Positions 31,270-44,000 of a stretch of 64,000 nucleotides of DNA are shown here, in pieces. The notes beneath the pieces were generated by a model. It saw nothing but the letters and a program-made list of their open reading frames with translations, searched no databases and had not been told where the DNA came from. Where the stretch lies: positions 1,178,001-1,242,000 of the forward strand of contig RBKR01000012.1 of NCBI GenBank assembly GCA_004835665.1, read 5' to 3'. The translations under genes and the position numbers were made by a program. The DNA is from Phoma sp. XZ068 (lineage: Eukaryota > Ascomycota > Dothideomycetes > Pleosporales > Didymellaceae). Every line of letters begins with the position of its first letter. Positions within the stretch are counted from its first letter, which is position 1.

Positions 31270-33185
31270 ATGACCCCCAAGCCACGATGCAGTTTGTGTT
31301 TCGACTTGGATGCAAAAGCTCTTCCGCTATTCATAGACTTCAGAAAATCGAGCAGGCTGGCTCCCTGTTGTTTTCTGGCTGCACAATTTGTGCCATGCTT
31401 TACAACATCTTGGGGCCCTGGCACAAGCGCTTGAAGTACAACGAACAACGCAGCTTTTTTATCAGATGCGCAGATAGTGGACTGCGTATTACCAACCATA
31501 AGACCTTCGAATTCCTGATACATGCCCTGGAAGGTGGGTCTAAACCTGCACCTGAAATGAAGCCCTGATGATGATGAATGTACAGGTAGTTCTAATCCAT
31601 GGCCAGCAATACCAGAGCGAGCTATGATTGGTAGCATATGGAATGCAAACATGGCTGAGCGGAGGATCTCTAAATGGTTGAACGAATGCACATCACTGCA
31701 TGATTGCGGATATCGGCTCGCTTCATCGCTCTTGCCAAATCGTGTCTTGAGAATCCAGGGATCCCGGCAGGTACATCTCTACCTATCTGAGGCAGATGAG
31801 AAAGGACCCTACATCTGCCTTAGTCATTGCTGGGGCGGAATAGTGCCACTACAACTAACATCGTCTACGTTATCAATATTCCAAGATGGGATCCCATGGG
31901 AAGATCTCCCGCCTACTTTCCAACATGCAGTCGACATAACTTCAAGGCTCGGCATTCCCTATCTCTGGATTGATAGCATGTGTATATTACAAGACAATCT
32001 AGACGACTGGCGGAGAGAAAGTGCGAACATGGCATCCATATATTCGCATGCACATCTGACGATTGCGGCAACACGTGCGGCAGACAGCAAAGCTGGTTTA
32101 TTTCGTGAGTGTTCGAATAGTGGTGCTGCAGGGTTGAGGATACACAAGCTTTCGCACAAAAGTGTGTCTATGTGCAAAATTTGTGTAAGACCACATCGCG
32201 CACCTTTCTGGAATAAGTCTTTACCCCTACAAAAGCGTACCTGGTTCTTCCAAGAACGGATTTTATCACCCAGGATTGTGCACTTTGCGGACGACATGCT
32301 GTATTGGGAATGTTCAGTGACCGAACAAGCAGAGGATGGCAGTCGCATGCCTGAATTTCGTTCCCCCGGGTCGTTGAATAGAAGCGTTCTCACGTCCTTC
32401 ACCCGACCGCCACCTGATTTGATGTGCACATCGAGTCGACTATACTTTCAGAATATGGTCTGGCATGAAATTGTTAGCCATTATTCCTCACTGCATCTCT
32501 CCCATCCCACGGACGTCCTACCAGCCTTACAGGGCGTAGCTAAACGTGTGGCGGACGAACGCCAGTCCGAGTACTTTGCAGGTCTTTGGGGTGACAATCT
32601 TGTTCTGGACCTCTGTGGTACGTCAAGGAGCATAGTACAGCGCGCCGCTCAGGTGAGGCTTACCGAGGACCGACTTGGTCTTGGGTGTCAAGCCCAGGAG
32701 CGGTCGTTTGGATGGGCCAATACGGAGACTACTATCCAGCTGCGGAGATGAAGGTCTTACAAGAAGTTTCCGTAGTCTCCGTTATGACAAATCCCGTAGG
32801 TGCAAGTCCTTTTGGACAAGTCTCATATGGGAAACTTGTTCTAAGGGGGCTCTGTCTATGGGACTTATTTGATAGGACACCACTCGATTATGAGAACGTG
32901 TTGAGGGACAGCTGCAGCAAGGAATACGAGCCCAACTACAGCTCTATTACCTTCGACGACTTCAAGCTGAACTTCCAAGGGGTCACCTTGTTTCTGTGGA
33001 TACTAGTCGCTTCATGGTCAGTCTCCATTGATTGCACAAATTATCGTTCCGGGACGTTCTTGGTACTTGAACGCGCATGCTTTATACGGGGCACTTATAA
33101 AAGAGTTGGAATTGGTGAGGCATTCGGGTTAGCTTACGATCGCTTTTTCCGCCTTGCGGAAAAGGGAAAGGTCACGATCATTTAA
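31270..33185 (+). pseudogene. Broken heterokaryon-incompatibility (HET) domain gene
   Basis: HET proteins trigger cell death on contact with a genetically different partner. The HET core is clear in 31586-32615: GPYICLSHCWGG, WEDLPPTFQHAVDITSRLGIPYLWIDSMCILQD, DWRRESANMASIYSHAHLTIAAT and the QKRTWFFQERILSPRIVHF segment. An intron at 31534-31585 (GTGGGT ... TACAG) joins LIHALEG to the HET exon in phase. Two reading-frame breaks interrupt the gene. At about 32616 one base is missing: after GLWGDNLVLDLC the sense continues only in the next frame (WYVKEHSTARRSGEAYRGP, then WSWVSSPGAVVW) to a stop at 33183-33185. Earlier, near 31310-31345, the N-terminal RCSLCFDLDAKALP segment and the following LLFSGCTICAMLYNILGPW lie in different frames; this break is less certain because an internal ATG at 31287 could start the second frame. 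No intron explains either. A pseudogene or base-calling errors are both possible. Confidence 0.75.
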
Positions 33186-36100
33186 AATACAGAGTGAGAC
33201 CATATCCTGAAGCCGTTGGGCACTAGAGACATATGTTTCTTTCACAACCGGATGAACGAAGCTCTTTCGCAATGTTTTCACTCGTCGCCCTTTCCACTTC
33301 GACGTTTTGATATGGGTCAACACTTAGCGAAAGTTAGCAGGTCATAAGCGCAACAACAGGCACAAATTCCGCACAACTTCTACGAAATTTCTTAGATTCT
33401 ACTGTTTAATCATTGCAGTCAACCATGCCAAGATGTGCAAGCTACCATGACGAATGTGAGTTGGGTAAAGCAAGATACAGCTTTGCCAAACGAGCCGCTC
33501 AAAAAAGAGGGTTACTCACCGTCGATTGGGTTGATTCCTACAGCATGTGAATAATACCAGAACATCAAACAGCAGATTTCAAAGTATGTGTGGACCCGCA
33601 GCATCTTTGCATCAACGAGCTGGAATCTTTAACCAGGCGCGAGCGTTACTCCTAAAAAGTCTGGAGAACCAAGAAGTCAAGATATTTCAGAAGCATACCC
33701 ATACGGAGCGTCTACGCGCTGCACAGCACATATATAATCACTACAACTAAGCCTGTTCTCAGCACGCTCTACATCAATGCTGATAGCTCTGCGGCCGTTG
33801 GATAGGTAAAATTCTCTGCTGGGTCTCGAGTATCTGTGTGTCAAAGTGGTATGTGGAAAGCGATCTCACACCAACAAAAGATACACGAAATTGTAACATG
33901 TTGACGGTGCATATTTCGCCGCACATGACTGACTTCTTTCTCGTCGTCCTACAACTTCAGGACAAGATCAATGTCATAAGAAGACTTGTATTACTACAAC
34001 AAAAGAACGTGCATGTCGAACTACATTTCACATTATCAAGATGAAGCAATCCATCACAATCATCTACACATGTTTCCCACATCTAAACACCACACCAATT
34101 CTTCCTTGCACAACACACCAACCATCCCACAACCGCACACACGTCACACACAAAACCTCAATGACGAGCCTCATCCGTTGTCCGTCGTACAAACCCACAG
34201 TTCGCAAAAAGACCCTTCCACTCATCTCTTTCAACCACACCGCTGGAACTTGCTACATCACCGCACAAAGAACTCCTTCTCGGCTCAACTTACCGCCACT
34301 TAGTACGCCAGTGCTTTTAGTACTGCATCTACATCAACATCTACATCTACATCTACATCTACATCGGCACTACGCTGGACTAACAGGACTGCCGAATGAC
34401 GCGGTATGCCGAAATTCCCCATACAAACGCCGTCTCTACGTCGGCACTATTCCCGCATACACCTGCGGTTTCCCTCGGGTGCTGTTCGGTACGTTGAGCC
34501 GCGTGACGTTGTTGTGCGTTTGGGCTGCGTTCAGCTAGAGTACAGTATGGGCCGAAGTTCAGGCGGTATTGCTGGGGGTTGGTTGATGCAGGGAGTGTTG
34601 TGCTGGACAGGGAATGTGGCGAGCGGCAGATCTGCAGGCCGATGATCTACAGATGCAATGCAGAGAGAGGGATTTGTGATATTGAGGGAGGAGGAGGAGG
34701 TTGGCGGCGAGAAGATGCCAGATTGCCTGTCCTGTGGGAAAAGGCCTTGGTGTGAGAATGAGGAGATGGAAGAGAAAAGGGGAGTGTGACTTAGAGAGCC
34801 ATCTCGACAATACCAACCAGTCACGAAGTCACAAGTCCAAGACGGAAGGTGAAAAATGAGAAGAGGGCGCAACCTACACTGCCATCCCCAACCCTCGATG
34901 ACCGCATCGAACGATCTCACCCAACGATCGAAACCAACGCGTCTCCATTGCCTCCACAACCAACGTCACTCCCCATCGGCGGCTTCGCGCCGATCCCAGT
35001 TTGTCTTCGTCAGGATGCCGAGAACCCATGCCAAACGGCGCAGCGGCGCCCAAGGCAGGCCCGAAGCGCACGGCACCCGAAAACCATTTTTCGCTGCCTC
35101 GAAACGCACACCAGTGGATGCGTATTCGCGATCGGGCAAGCGACCAAAACCACCTTGATCGGGCCTTTTCATGCACAGATGCGGTAACCCGTGGGCTGAT
35201 GCTCGGCTGTTCCTAAGCGGTGCAGGGGAGGAGAAACGCCGTTTTTGGGTTCTGGGGGCCGATCGTCATGAGTGAGGGCTGGTTCGAGGTGATGATGGGC
35301 GAAATGGCTGCTTGTTTCCTTATTTCCTGGTTGGGCAGGGAAGGGGAGGCGGGAACGAGGCGGATTGGAATCCGCGGATGTGGTAGGAGCGCTTTGCTCG
35401 GACCTTAGCTGGGTACGGGAGTGGACGTTGGGTTGGGCAGCTGGGATTACGATGTATCCTTGCGTATCAGGTATGTGTGAAAGCTATAGGCGTGCATATC
35501 AGATAGGGCACTTGGATTTGAAATAGGGATTGAGCTTTCTTAATGTCCGAAAGCTGACTAGTCGAGGCACGTAATTGCTTGAGGGACAAGATGTTAGGGG
35601 ATAAATGACTCGCGCCATTTGCGGGGATGCTTTTGTCAGATCGGAGCAGGGAGTCAGTTTGATGGTCCCGGCGCTCAATTCAGTTCTTGACCTGTCGTTG
35701 AAGCTGCCAAGCGATGTCCAGAGTCACTGATTACTCAACTTTGGAGATTTCGAGACGTGTGGGATACACCTGGAAAAATTAGAAAGTGGATCCAAGGTTA
35801 CGGTTCGAGTGATAACATGTCAATTAAGAAGGCGAAGCGAGCCGGCGACACGCGTAATTGCAGCTCAGCCTTTGCTCGCCATGAGGTCGAGTAGAGTCGA
35901 GAGGTCGAGCAGATGGTGGAGCCCGACCATTTGGTTGAAACGTGTCGGAGCCCGTACGGTACCTGAAGTCGTGTGGCGGTGATTGTTGTGGCCAGTGATG
36001 CACTCTAACGCTCATGCTCCCAGGTATCCACGTCGCAGCGGACGTCAGACGTGTACGGGGTATTCGCTGAGGGACGCGGGGGAGTAATAGCCCCGAGGTT

Positions 36101-38084
36101 CCATATTAACCATACGCTGCGAAGTGAGCAGTGTTGGGTCCAGACTGTACTTGGAGGCAATGTCGCATTGGAGCGTTGCAACAGAACGGTTCGATAGCTG
36201 GGCATGCCCTGCTCATTCAGGCTGTACCGGGACTTGTATCATGAATCGCCGTGATGAGCCGCAGGCCGCCTTTGTGCACGGGGGTACCTGGTGCATCCTG
36301 TGAACGGAAGATCGACCCGGGGAACAACAACAACATCAACGTCGCGACTTACGGCCGTTACTCGTATTGAAGAGCTAGATTGCGGCGTAGTGACATTGCA
36401 CTGCAGCTCGACGTGTTCGACGGGGAATTGACAGGTAAAGCCGTGCCATGTACGAGTATGGGCATGCTGCCGAATCAGGGGGGAGCAGAAGCGAGAGGCA
36501 TGTGCGTTCACCACGCCCAAGTCACTGGAAAGATGGGTCTGGCCGTGGGATTGGCATGGGAGGACCTGCATCGTGAGGATAATTGTCATCAAACGGCTGT
36601 CAGGCTTGTTGCAGGGCGCAATACGTCCATGTTCTTAGTGTCACGCTGGAAACAATGTTGAATCTGAGGATAATGTTAAAAATAAGAGACGCCTCGCGTG
36701 GTGATGCATTGCAGAAGGTCGTGCGCGGTCAAGTATTGCAGAAGTCTCGGGCAGTCTGGGCGCTTTCAACGGAGTGAGCATGTCACTAGTCTAGTGCAGT
36801 GGGCTCGTGGAGTGAACTCTATGTAAAGGCTAGTGGTAGCGCCAACGGGCACGACGACACGAGGAAATGGTGCAAGTGCATGGATCGGCAGCACCCTGAA
36901 TGATGACTCTCCTGCCGGTGGACAGCGGGCATCGTCACAAGTTGGCGGAGGGCAGCCGCTGTGCCGGCTCGAGGAAGCAGTGTGGTGCGACGTCGAGGGT
37001 GGCGTGATGGTGAGCGTGTGTGCGGTGCATTAGCTGTTTGGCGGGCTGCAGACGAAGGCAATATGGACGAGGTGGATCTGTAGCTAGGGCGGAAGGCGCC
37101 TTGCAGGTGTTGCAGGCCGCAGGCTCAACCAGTTGCTTGCGGAACGGGGGTTGAGCACGGCGGCACGGCGTGGGGACAGCAGCGCAGGCGTGTGGCAGAG
37201 CACGATTCAGAAAGTCTTGTCGCTGGTTGCAGTCTGAATAGGCCGGGTGCTGGATATGGAGCTGCCGAGGGCTCCACCAAACGCTGGAGGGGAAGTGGCT
37301 CCGCGGAGCGGGAGAGGCCCCTGTTACGGCTAACGCCCACGGGACTGGCTCGCACTTTGTCGTATCTGGGCGCTGCTCCGCCGCGCTCCCGTGGCAGAGG
37401 TCGAGGCCCAAACCTTGCTGGGCACAGCGCTGCAGGCGCTGTCTGCATGCAGCCGTCGCGACTCGACTGACTGGTTCGCTGCGGGCGTGTCGGCGTCACA
37501 TGGAGGGCAAGACGTCGACACGCTGCCCTGTCGCCTGCCTTGGCCGCGGGCAGGGACTGGCAGGATGGGGCGGCCATGTCTGCCCGGTGCATTCGACCCA
37601 CCGCCTGGCAGCGAACGGGGCAGCGCGGTCGTTGCTAGCGAAGCTTGTGCACAGTTCGGGGTCGAATCGATACCAGCGCGCTGGAAAGCGGCTTCCTAGT
37701 CCACTTTGACGCCCTCCGCCCGTGGTGCCCGTACATAACTGACCCTCGGCCACTGCTGGCTCGTCCCGCCCACCATCGCTGGAGTTCGCTGGACGGCCGT
37801 CGACATTCCATTCTGCTGCCACGACTCGCGAGCCATTCTCGCCGCGCTGCCATCTGTGTTGCTGGAGGAGCTCGTATTGGACCACCGGCCGAACCCACTC
37901 TCTCGGTTGTTCCGGGGCTACGTTCGCTGTCTCAGACCCAAGGACCAGTCCCCAGGAATTGCGTCCATGCATGCTGACCACCGAGCCAACACATTGTGTT
38001 TGTGAAGCTGGACCAGCCTGCATCGCCAATCACGCCGCCTAGTTGACCATTGCCTGCACTCGACGCCTGGAAATTCTTTGCACC
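33186..38084. other. 4.9 kb region with no convincing gene
   Basis: Many overlapping short frames occur on both strands (33547-33750, 34531-34959, 34849-35187, 36935-37411, 37125-37601, 37496-38029), none with a recognised domain or supported introns. 34.6-35.2 kb is pyrimidine-rich. 36.8-38.0 kb is GC-richer, which lengthens chance frames on both strands. No transposase, reverse transcriptase or terminal repeats were seen. Confidence 0.4.
34324..34366. repeat. ACATCT hexanucleotide microsatellite
   Basis: About seven units of the hexamer (A/T)CATCTAC are found here (GCATCTACATCAACATCTAC and onward), with one imperfect ACATCA unit. It is simple sequence only. Confidence 0.8.
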
Positions 38085-39378
38085 ATGTCGTCGCCGCCCG
38101 CCGCTGCACCGCACGATGGGGAGCGCCGCAAGAGCCTGGGCAAATACGTGAAGCGTATGAGCAGTGTGTTTAAGAGGGACAAGCCGAGCAGGAGTGCGCC
38201 GCAGCCGTCGAGTGCCGCTGTTGCGCCTGATGCACCTCACGCCGAACCCCAGCAATCCCAAACTGAAGGCCCCCGGGAAGATGCCACGGGCGAAAACGCT
38301 GCGGCTCAGGAACCTGCCCAGGAGCCTGCCAAGGCCGATTCTGTCAGGCAGGAACAATCCACAGAAGAGCCTGCCGTTGCGTGAGTTGACCCAGCCATGT
38401 TCTCTGTGCATTGCTAATCGCATCTACAGTCCTGCTGCTGCCGCCGACCTCACCCCTACCACCAGCATCCAAGCTCCCGCACCCGCGCCCGCACCCGTCG
38501 AGCCGACCCCGGTCCTCGATCGCAATGCGATGCAGCAGCAGCGCGCCCGTGCCCTGTTTGCAAAGTATGGCCTGACGCTTGAGTCGCACGAGTGGATTGC
38601 TGCCTCTGCGCCCGCTCCCTTGGTTCCCCGCGTCGAGAAGCCCATCCGCATGCGTGTCCACCGAAGCTGCCACCGCTGCGGCACTCTCTACGGCCACGAC
38701 AAGGTGTGCCTCCAATGCGAGCACAAGCGCTGCAAGAAGTGCCCGCGATACCCCAAGAAGAAGACGCCCGGCGACAAGGCCAAGGAGAAAGACGCTGTTG
38801 AGCAGCCCAAGAAGAAAAAGGCCTTGACCCTCACCACCAGGTCCGGCAACGAGCTGGCCTACCATCCTGCGACGCAACGAGTCAGGCGCACCTGCCACAA
38901 GTGCGACGCCCTGTTCATTCCTGCTACAGCCACCACCTGCGAGTCATGCAACCACGCCAGATGCACAAAGTGCCCGCGAGAGCCTGCCAAACGCAACAAG
39001 TGGCCGCACGGCTATCCTGGCGATGTCGAGGTGGAGAGCGACGAGGAGATTGAACAGCAGAAGCAGCTTGACCAGTTCCGTCGCATATGGAGGAAGCCAA
39101 GACGCATAGTGCGCTGGGAGTGCGAGCAATGCCACAATTTGTTCCGGCAGGGCTCACCTCAGTGTCCTGGCTGTGGGCACGAACGCTGCGATCAATGTAG
39201 TCGATCACCGTAAGCCAACCTCACCTCACACGAATAGCACCTGCTAACCCATCACAGTGTCAAGAAGCCCAGACAGGAGGAGACATTTGATCCCGCGGTT
39301 GTTGCTGCTGTTGAAGCCAAGCTCAGAGCTCTAGGCGTGGATTCTGACCCTCCCACCTCCGAGCCCGAGCATGCCTGA
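38085..39378 (+). CDS. Zinc-ribbon protein with three Cys4 modules, function unknown
   Basis: Exons 38085-38380, 38430-39209 and 39258-39378 give 398 aa. Introns of 49 and 48 nt have GTGAGT...GCTAATC...CTACAG and GTAAGC...GCTAACC...ATCACAG and splice in phase. Residues 1-110 are Ala/Pro/Gln-rich. Three homologous modules follow: SCHRCGTLYGHDKVCLQC..HKRCKKC (near residue 200), TCHKCDALFIPATATTCESC..HARCTKC (near 285) and ECEQCHNLFRQGSPQCPGC..HERCDQC (near 345). Each has the pattern Cys-x2-Cys-x(9-11)-Cys-x2-Cys-x2-His-x2-Cys-x2-Cys, typical of small structural zinc ribbons or RING-like knuckles. The modules look like internal duplications separated by Lys-rich (PKKKKA) and acidic (EVESDEEIEQQ) linkers. 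I recognise the style from Dothideomycete proteins but no named function. It could bind nucleic acid or protein. Confidence 0.85.
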
Positions 39379-39910
39379 TGTTTCTTTCTACAAAAACTTT
39401 ACGACTTGTTGATACCTCTCTGCTCCTAATGGATGACCCGTCGAGTCCACGACGCGCCCAAGCGGCATCATCCATTACATTACAATGAACTATTCTTCGC
39501 TGTTCCCATACAGCACCCCCCCATCTCTGTCCCATATATCCACTCTGCATTCTCACTCTGCATAACACGTCCCAAAATACACACACCCCACAGCCCAGCG
39601 GCACTGACCCGCCGTTAGGCTCCCCACCGCCCTCGTCCCTCGCCTGCCACACCCGACGCTGCCCAGCGCGCCACCAAAGGCATGCACACGCAAGGCAACG
39701 TCGCACGCCGCTCTCCCCGCTTACTTACTGCATCCCTCGCCCTCGTATCCCTGCCGAGCGCTGCGGGGGACAAGACCTGCCAATCCAGCGTATTGGGATC
39801 GGGGAATTTTGGAATTTTGGAATTGCTGGAATTGGGGGTACAGGAAATATATCCTTCTCTTAGAAGATTAAACGGCATGAAACTTTGGGATTGGGTGGGC
39901 AGTGTAATAC

Positions 39911-40015
<105 letters not shown>

Positions 40016-40051
40016 ACTATCCACCCACCATCTGCTTACGCCTCAGCTGGA

Positions 40052-40078
40052 AATGAAAATGAAAATGAAAATGAAAAT
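40052..40078. repeat. Short (ATGAAA)n microsatellite
   Basis: Four and a half copies of the hexamer ATGAAA lie 40 bp downstream of the CTGT tract. Confidence 0.8.
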
Positions 40079-40732
40079 CCTACAAGTCGTATCACAGCAG
40101 TTCGCATCCACACATCCTCCACATATACATCCCGCTATAGTACATCCAGCCCATGCGTACTGCGCTGCTGATGCTGATGCTGCACCCGACTCAACACTCG
40201 TACGATTCCCCCTCCACATAGCACCATTTCCTGCGCGTGAGGGCGCCTCGGATGACAGTGGTGTGAGTGGTTGTACAGAGTGCTAATCTGTGCGCGGTTG
40301 TGCTACGTCGGTTGCGCTGACGGGTGGATTGGAGACGACGTGTATGCGGGTGCGGAGGACGCTGGGGACGTTGAGGATAGTGCAGTAGTGGGGGTTTGTT
40401 GCGAGGGGTGCGGTTGTTTGTTACACGGCCCCCGCTTGGGGGAATTTTGGCGGTGGGATGGTTTGAGGGGGTTGGAGAGGTGAGTTTAATGTTCAGTGAG
40501 TGGGAAGATAGTATAGAAGACGAGAAATAACAGATTGAAGAAGTGGTAGCTTGATTACATCGCTTGATGCTGCTCATACACATACATACATACGTAAGAT
40601 TACATGAGGTATACCCTCTATACAACAAACAAACAAACATTGAGTATCCCCATTTTCCCATGCCATGCCATCCCAAAACACCGTATGCGCCAAAAACACC
40701 GTCCATGTATGCTACACCAAACACCAGAGCTA

Positions 40733-41026
40733 CTTCGCCTGGCTGGGTAAAATAAAAACAGGCTTCTTCTTCACCAACACCGGCTTCCTCCCCCGCGTCT
40801 CGCCCTCCTTCCTCGCCCTCCCCTGCAGCGTAGAACTCTCGGGTCTGTCGGCTCTCCACAGCGCAAGCTTCCACCATTTCTTGTTGACCTCGCCGCCCCA
40901 TACCATCGTCGGGAAATCGCCTTTGGAACTGTATGCGTGGATCTTGCGGGTTGCTTGGATGGTTGCTATGTCGGCAAGGGGGCGGAAGAATTCGCGGTCG
41001 GCATCGCCACGTAGAGCCGGGGAAAG
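40733..41026 (-). other. 98-codon coding-like open extension directly after the RPO41 stop codon
   Basis: On the minus strand the frame of the mitochondrial RNA polymerase stays open for 98 codons beyond its TGA (41029-41027), to a TAG at 40732-40730. The sequence looks like protein: well-mixed residues (REFFRPLADIATIQATRK, then MVWGGEVNKKWWKLALWRAD) and a C/G-ending codon preference like the gene itself, ending in a basic KKKPVFILPSQAK tail. The only in-frame ATG is about 40 codons in, and no GT..AG intron found here removes the stop in phase. It may be a readthrough extension, an exon of an unrecognised small gene, or chance. Confidence 0.4.
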
Positions 41027-44000
41027 TCAGGAAAAGAAGTACTTTGATTCGCGGAGGCGGGCAACGTCCCAGTCGCCCTTCTTGGGCACGGGAGGGAAGG
41101 AGAGAGGGAGCCAGACTTGAATTGTGGTCATTTGGCCGAGCCATTTGGCGGTTCGCTTTGGCTTGGTCTCGTCGGACGCGGAGGGGGAGGAAACGGATTC
41201 AGGATCTTCGGACTTCATGACGGCCTCTTCGAGTGCCTTGCTGTTTTCCATAATCTCGTCGAATTTGGAGTGCTCGACGTTCTTGGCCTTTGTCTCTGTG
41301 TCACCGAGAAGCGAGAGACGGAAAGAAGCGAGCGTCTTCGGGTCCTTGTACTCGAGCCAGATGCTGGTAGGAGTCTCCATAGCCTCGCCCTTGGCTCTGA
41401 GCTCAGGGTCCTCGCTCTTAAGCAGCTCCTGTCTCTGAGCTTCGAGCGCAACCTCGTCGAACGAGGCAACGCCGTGCTTTGTTCCGATGCCGTCCGAAGC
41501 CGTGGTCTTGCTGGACCTGTTGGCAATGCGCCACTTCGAGATTCTCCTCCCGACTTCGGTGCCCGCGTGGACGTTGGCGCGATACATGTTTTCGGCGTAA
41601 CGAGCACCAAACTCTGCCGCAAGACGGCTGGTAATGTCCTCGGAGTGCATGCGAACAAAGGCGTCACGGAGGATTGTGTTGAGGTTCGGGATGTCGCAGG
41701 CGTGCGTCCAGAAACTGTCGTGCACAGCAGCAAAGTCAAGTCCCATCTCGTTGCATTTCAGCGCGGAAAGCAGCATGTGCGAAGCGTCGAGAGAGTGGAT
41801 GAAGTTTGGTGGGAACGCCTGGAGCTGCTTTCGCTTGTCGACAATGTCGCCCGCGGCACGCTTGGAAACGGTAATGTCCTGGAGTGGGGTCTGAATCTTC
41901 TGCTGGGAGTCCTTTCTGTAGGGCTGCACGATAGGCATCTTGAGCGGTGTTGTCCAGATAATGCCAGTCTTGAAGTTTTCAATAACCTTGAGCAGCTGCT
42001 TGGCACCGGACTTTGTCATCTTTTCCTGCTTGTACTTTGCCTCTGCACGAGGTATCTTGCCCTCAAAGCGGTGTTGGATTTGCTTGACCTGCTCGGCAGT
42101 GATCGAAGTCGTGATGCGATCTCCGCATTCTCCAAGCCAGTACTGAATCTCCTGGGCGCCGTTGAAAATCTTTCCGAGTGCCTCGAAGATCTTGTACGCT
42201 ACGTACATAGCAACACCCTGCAGCGATCGAAGCTCCTTGGTTTCCTGGAAGTTAGGGAAGATGGCCTTCAGTTCGTCATGAACTTGTGCCTTGGCGCCCA
42301 TGAATGTGACACCATAGACGTTCGTCATGACCGTTCGCTTGACAACTTTTCTGGTGATGTGGCCCCTGACGTACTTGGCAGCGGCATTGCCCTGCTCGGC
42401 TTCTATCTCCACCATCTCTTTAACAAGGTCTGCTACACCAGTGTAGATATCTTGAGGCCGATCAGAAGGCTCGAGGTTGACCTGGCGGGCACCTGCCTGA
42501 TCACCTCCCAACGCAGCATAGTGCTGGAGACCGTTACATGTACCATCTTGGTGTACAGGCAGCTGTGAGACGTAGCGCGTAGGATCGGGAAGATCGAAAG
42601 CATTCTTGAGTTCCATGCAGCATGCAAGACACTGCCATGGATCCTCAGCCTTGGTCCACCAGCGCCTTCCACCTAGTGGGTTCGTTGCGGAGTCGACAAT
42701 CTCGTTCATGTTGTCCATGGCAAATTGTTCGCGCTCTCGAAGGCTGGCCTTGTCAAAGCCAGCAAGATTGGCAAGATGTACCTTGAGCCATTGCAAACCA
42801 ATCGAACCTAGCTCCTTGCCGTTTGCGAATCTGAGGAGGCCTCTGGCAACGTCGGATCCAATGTGGTTGAGAATGGGTGGGATGGGGTACGCTCGGCCAC
42901 GGAAATCTACGCTGTGGGGGAAGTAGAGTTCTTTCTCGTTAGCCATTGCGCTTGCAACCTCCAGCTGAAAGTTCTGGAAACATCGCTGCGAGTGGAAACC
43001 ACCCTTTGTGTTCTCATACTCCTTCAGCTTCTTGCCCCACGCGGCGCGCTCCTGGTAGGTTGCATCTGCGGGTGGTTCCGCCGGACGTTCAAGGGGAACG
43101 TTCTCTGGAATAAGGCCTGCAAGACCCTCGCCAGCGTTCCATACTTCAGCCATGACGTCAAAAACCGGCTTGTTGATTTGCCAAGGTACTTTCCCCAGCA
43201 CGTCGAGTCCAGCAAGAACTTGGTTCATGTCGCCGTTGTCAATGGCAGTCGAGGCGTAAGCTCGTTGCGCAGTATCACCAGACTTCTGTCGCACAACCTT
43301 TGATTGCAGTGTGTAGTAACCGCCGCTTTCGAAGCTTGACCACGGCTTTGGCGGAACAACCATTGGGAGTCGGACGCTTATGATATTGTGGACTGGTTCA
43401 TTACGGAGCTTGGCCAGAATTTCGTGGTGGGGAACGATCCATCCAACCTTTTTTCCTTGGTGCAGGATCATCTGGTGGTGAAAAGCGGCTTGAGTGCTTG
43501 TCAATTGCTTGCCAGTCTTTGCGTCCTGTGCGGTGACGGTGATCCTTGCAGCCTGCAGAACGTATTCAAGAGCTAGCGCGCCAATCTTGATACGGGCAGT
43601 CACAGGAATCTCCGTCTTTGAGAAAGGAGACTCGATCAGTTTAGGCCTCTCGATCTTCTCTGTGGAGCCGTTGTTGGTTTTGGCCAGCTTCTGGACAAGC
43701 TCCTTACGGGCGTTTCTGCGCTGCGTCTTGAGAAATTTGTCGTGTCGAACCTGGGCGTCGGAGTTGATGTGTTCCATGATGTCGTTACCAATGGACATGG
43801 ACAAGGCTGACAACTTGAGGTTTTCGCTCTCGCTTCCCTTGACTTGAACGCAGGCGTGGATCAAGCGAGTGATTGCATTCGCGGCTAGTCGCTCTGGTGT
43901 GCACATTTCGAGCCAAGAACCATACGAGTGGGCATCGTCTGTGGAGTTTTCCTTGGTTGGGTTGCTGATGATTTCCTTTGCGTGTTCGATCTGCTTCTTG

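Noticed and set aside
34849..35187. Two overlapping plus-strand frames of about 100 codons, one ending in a basic RSGKRPKPP tail
   Set aside because: The basic tail looked exon-like, but no upstream or downstream exon, start context or family match supports a gene.
36800..38040. Overlapping 150-180 codon frames on both strands
   Set aside because: Local GC richness lowers stop density. The frames have no domain, no consistent codon preference and no supported splice sites.
41117..42568. 483-codon plus-strand open frame
   Set aside because: It lies antisense within the well-supported RPO41 coding region. Its residues are Leu/Val/Asp/Arg-rich in the manner of a complementary-strand shadow, with no family motif.
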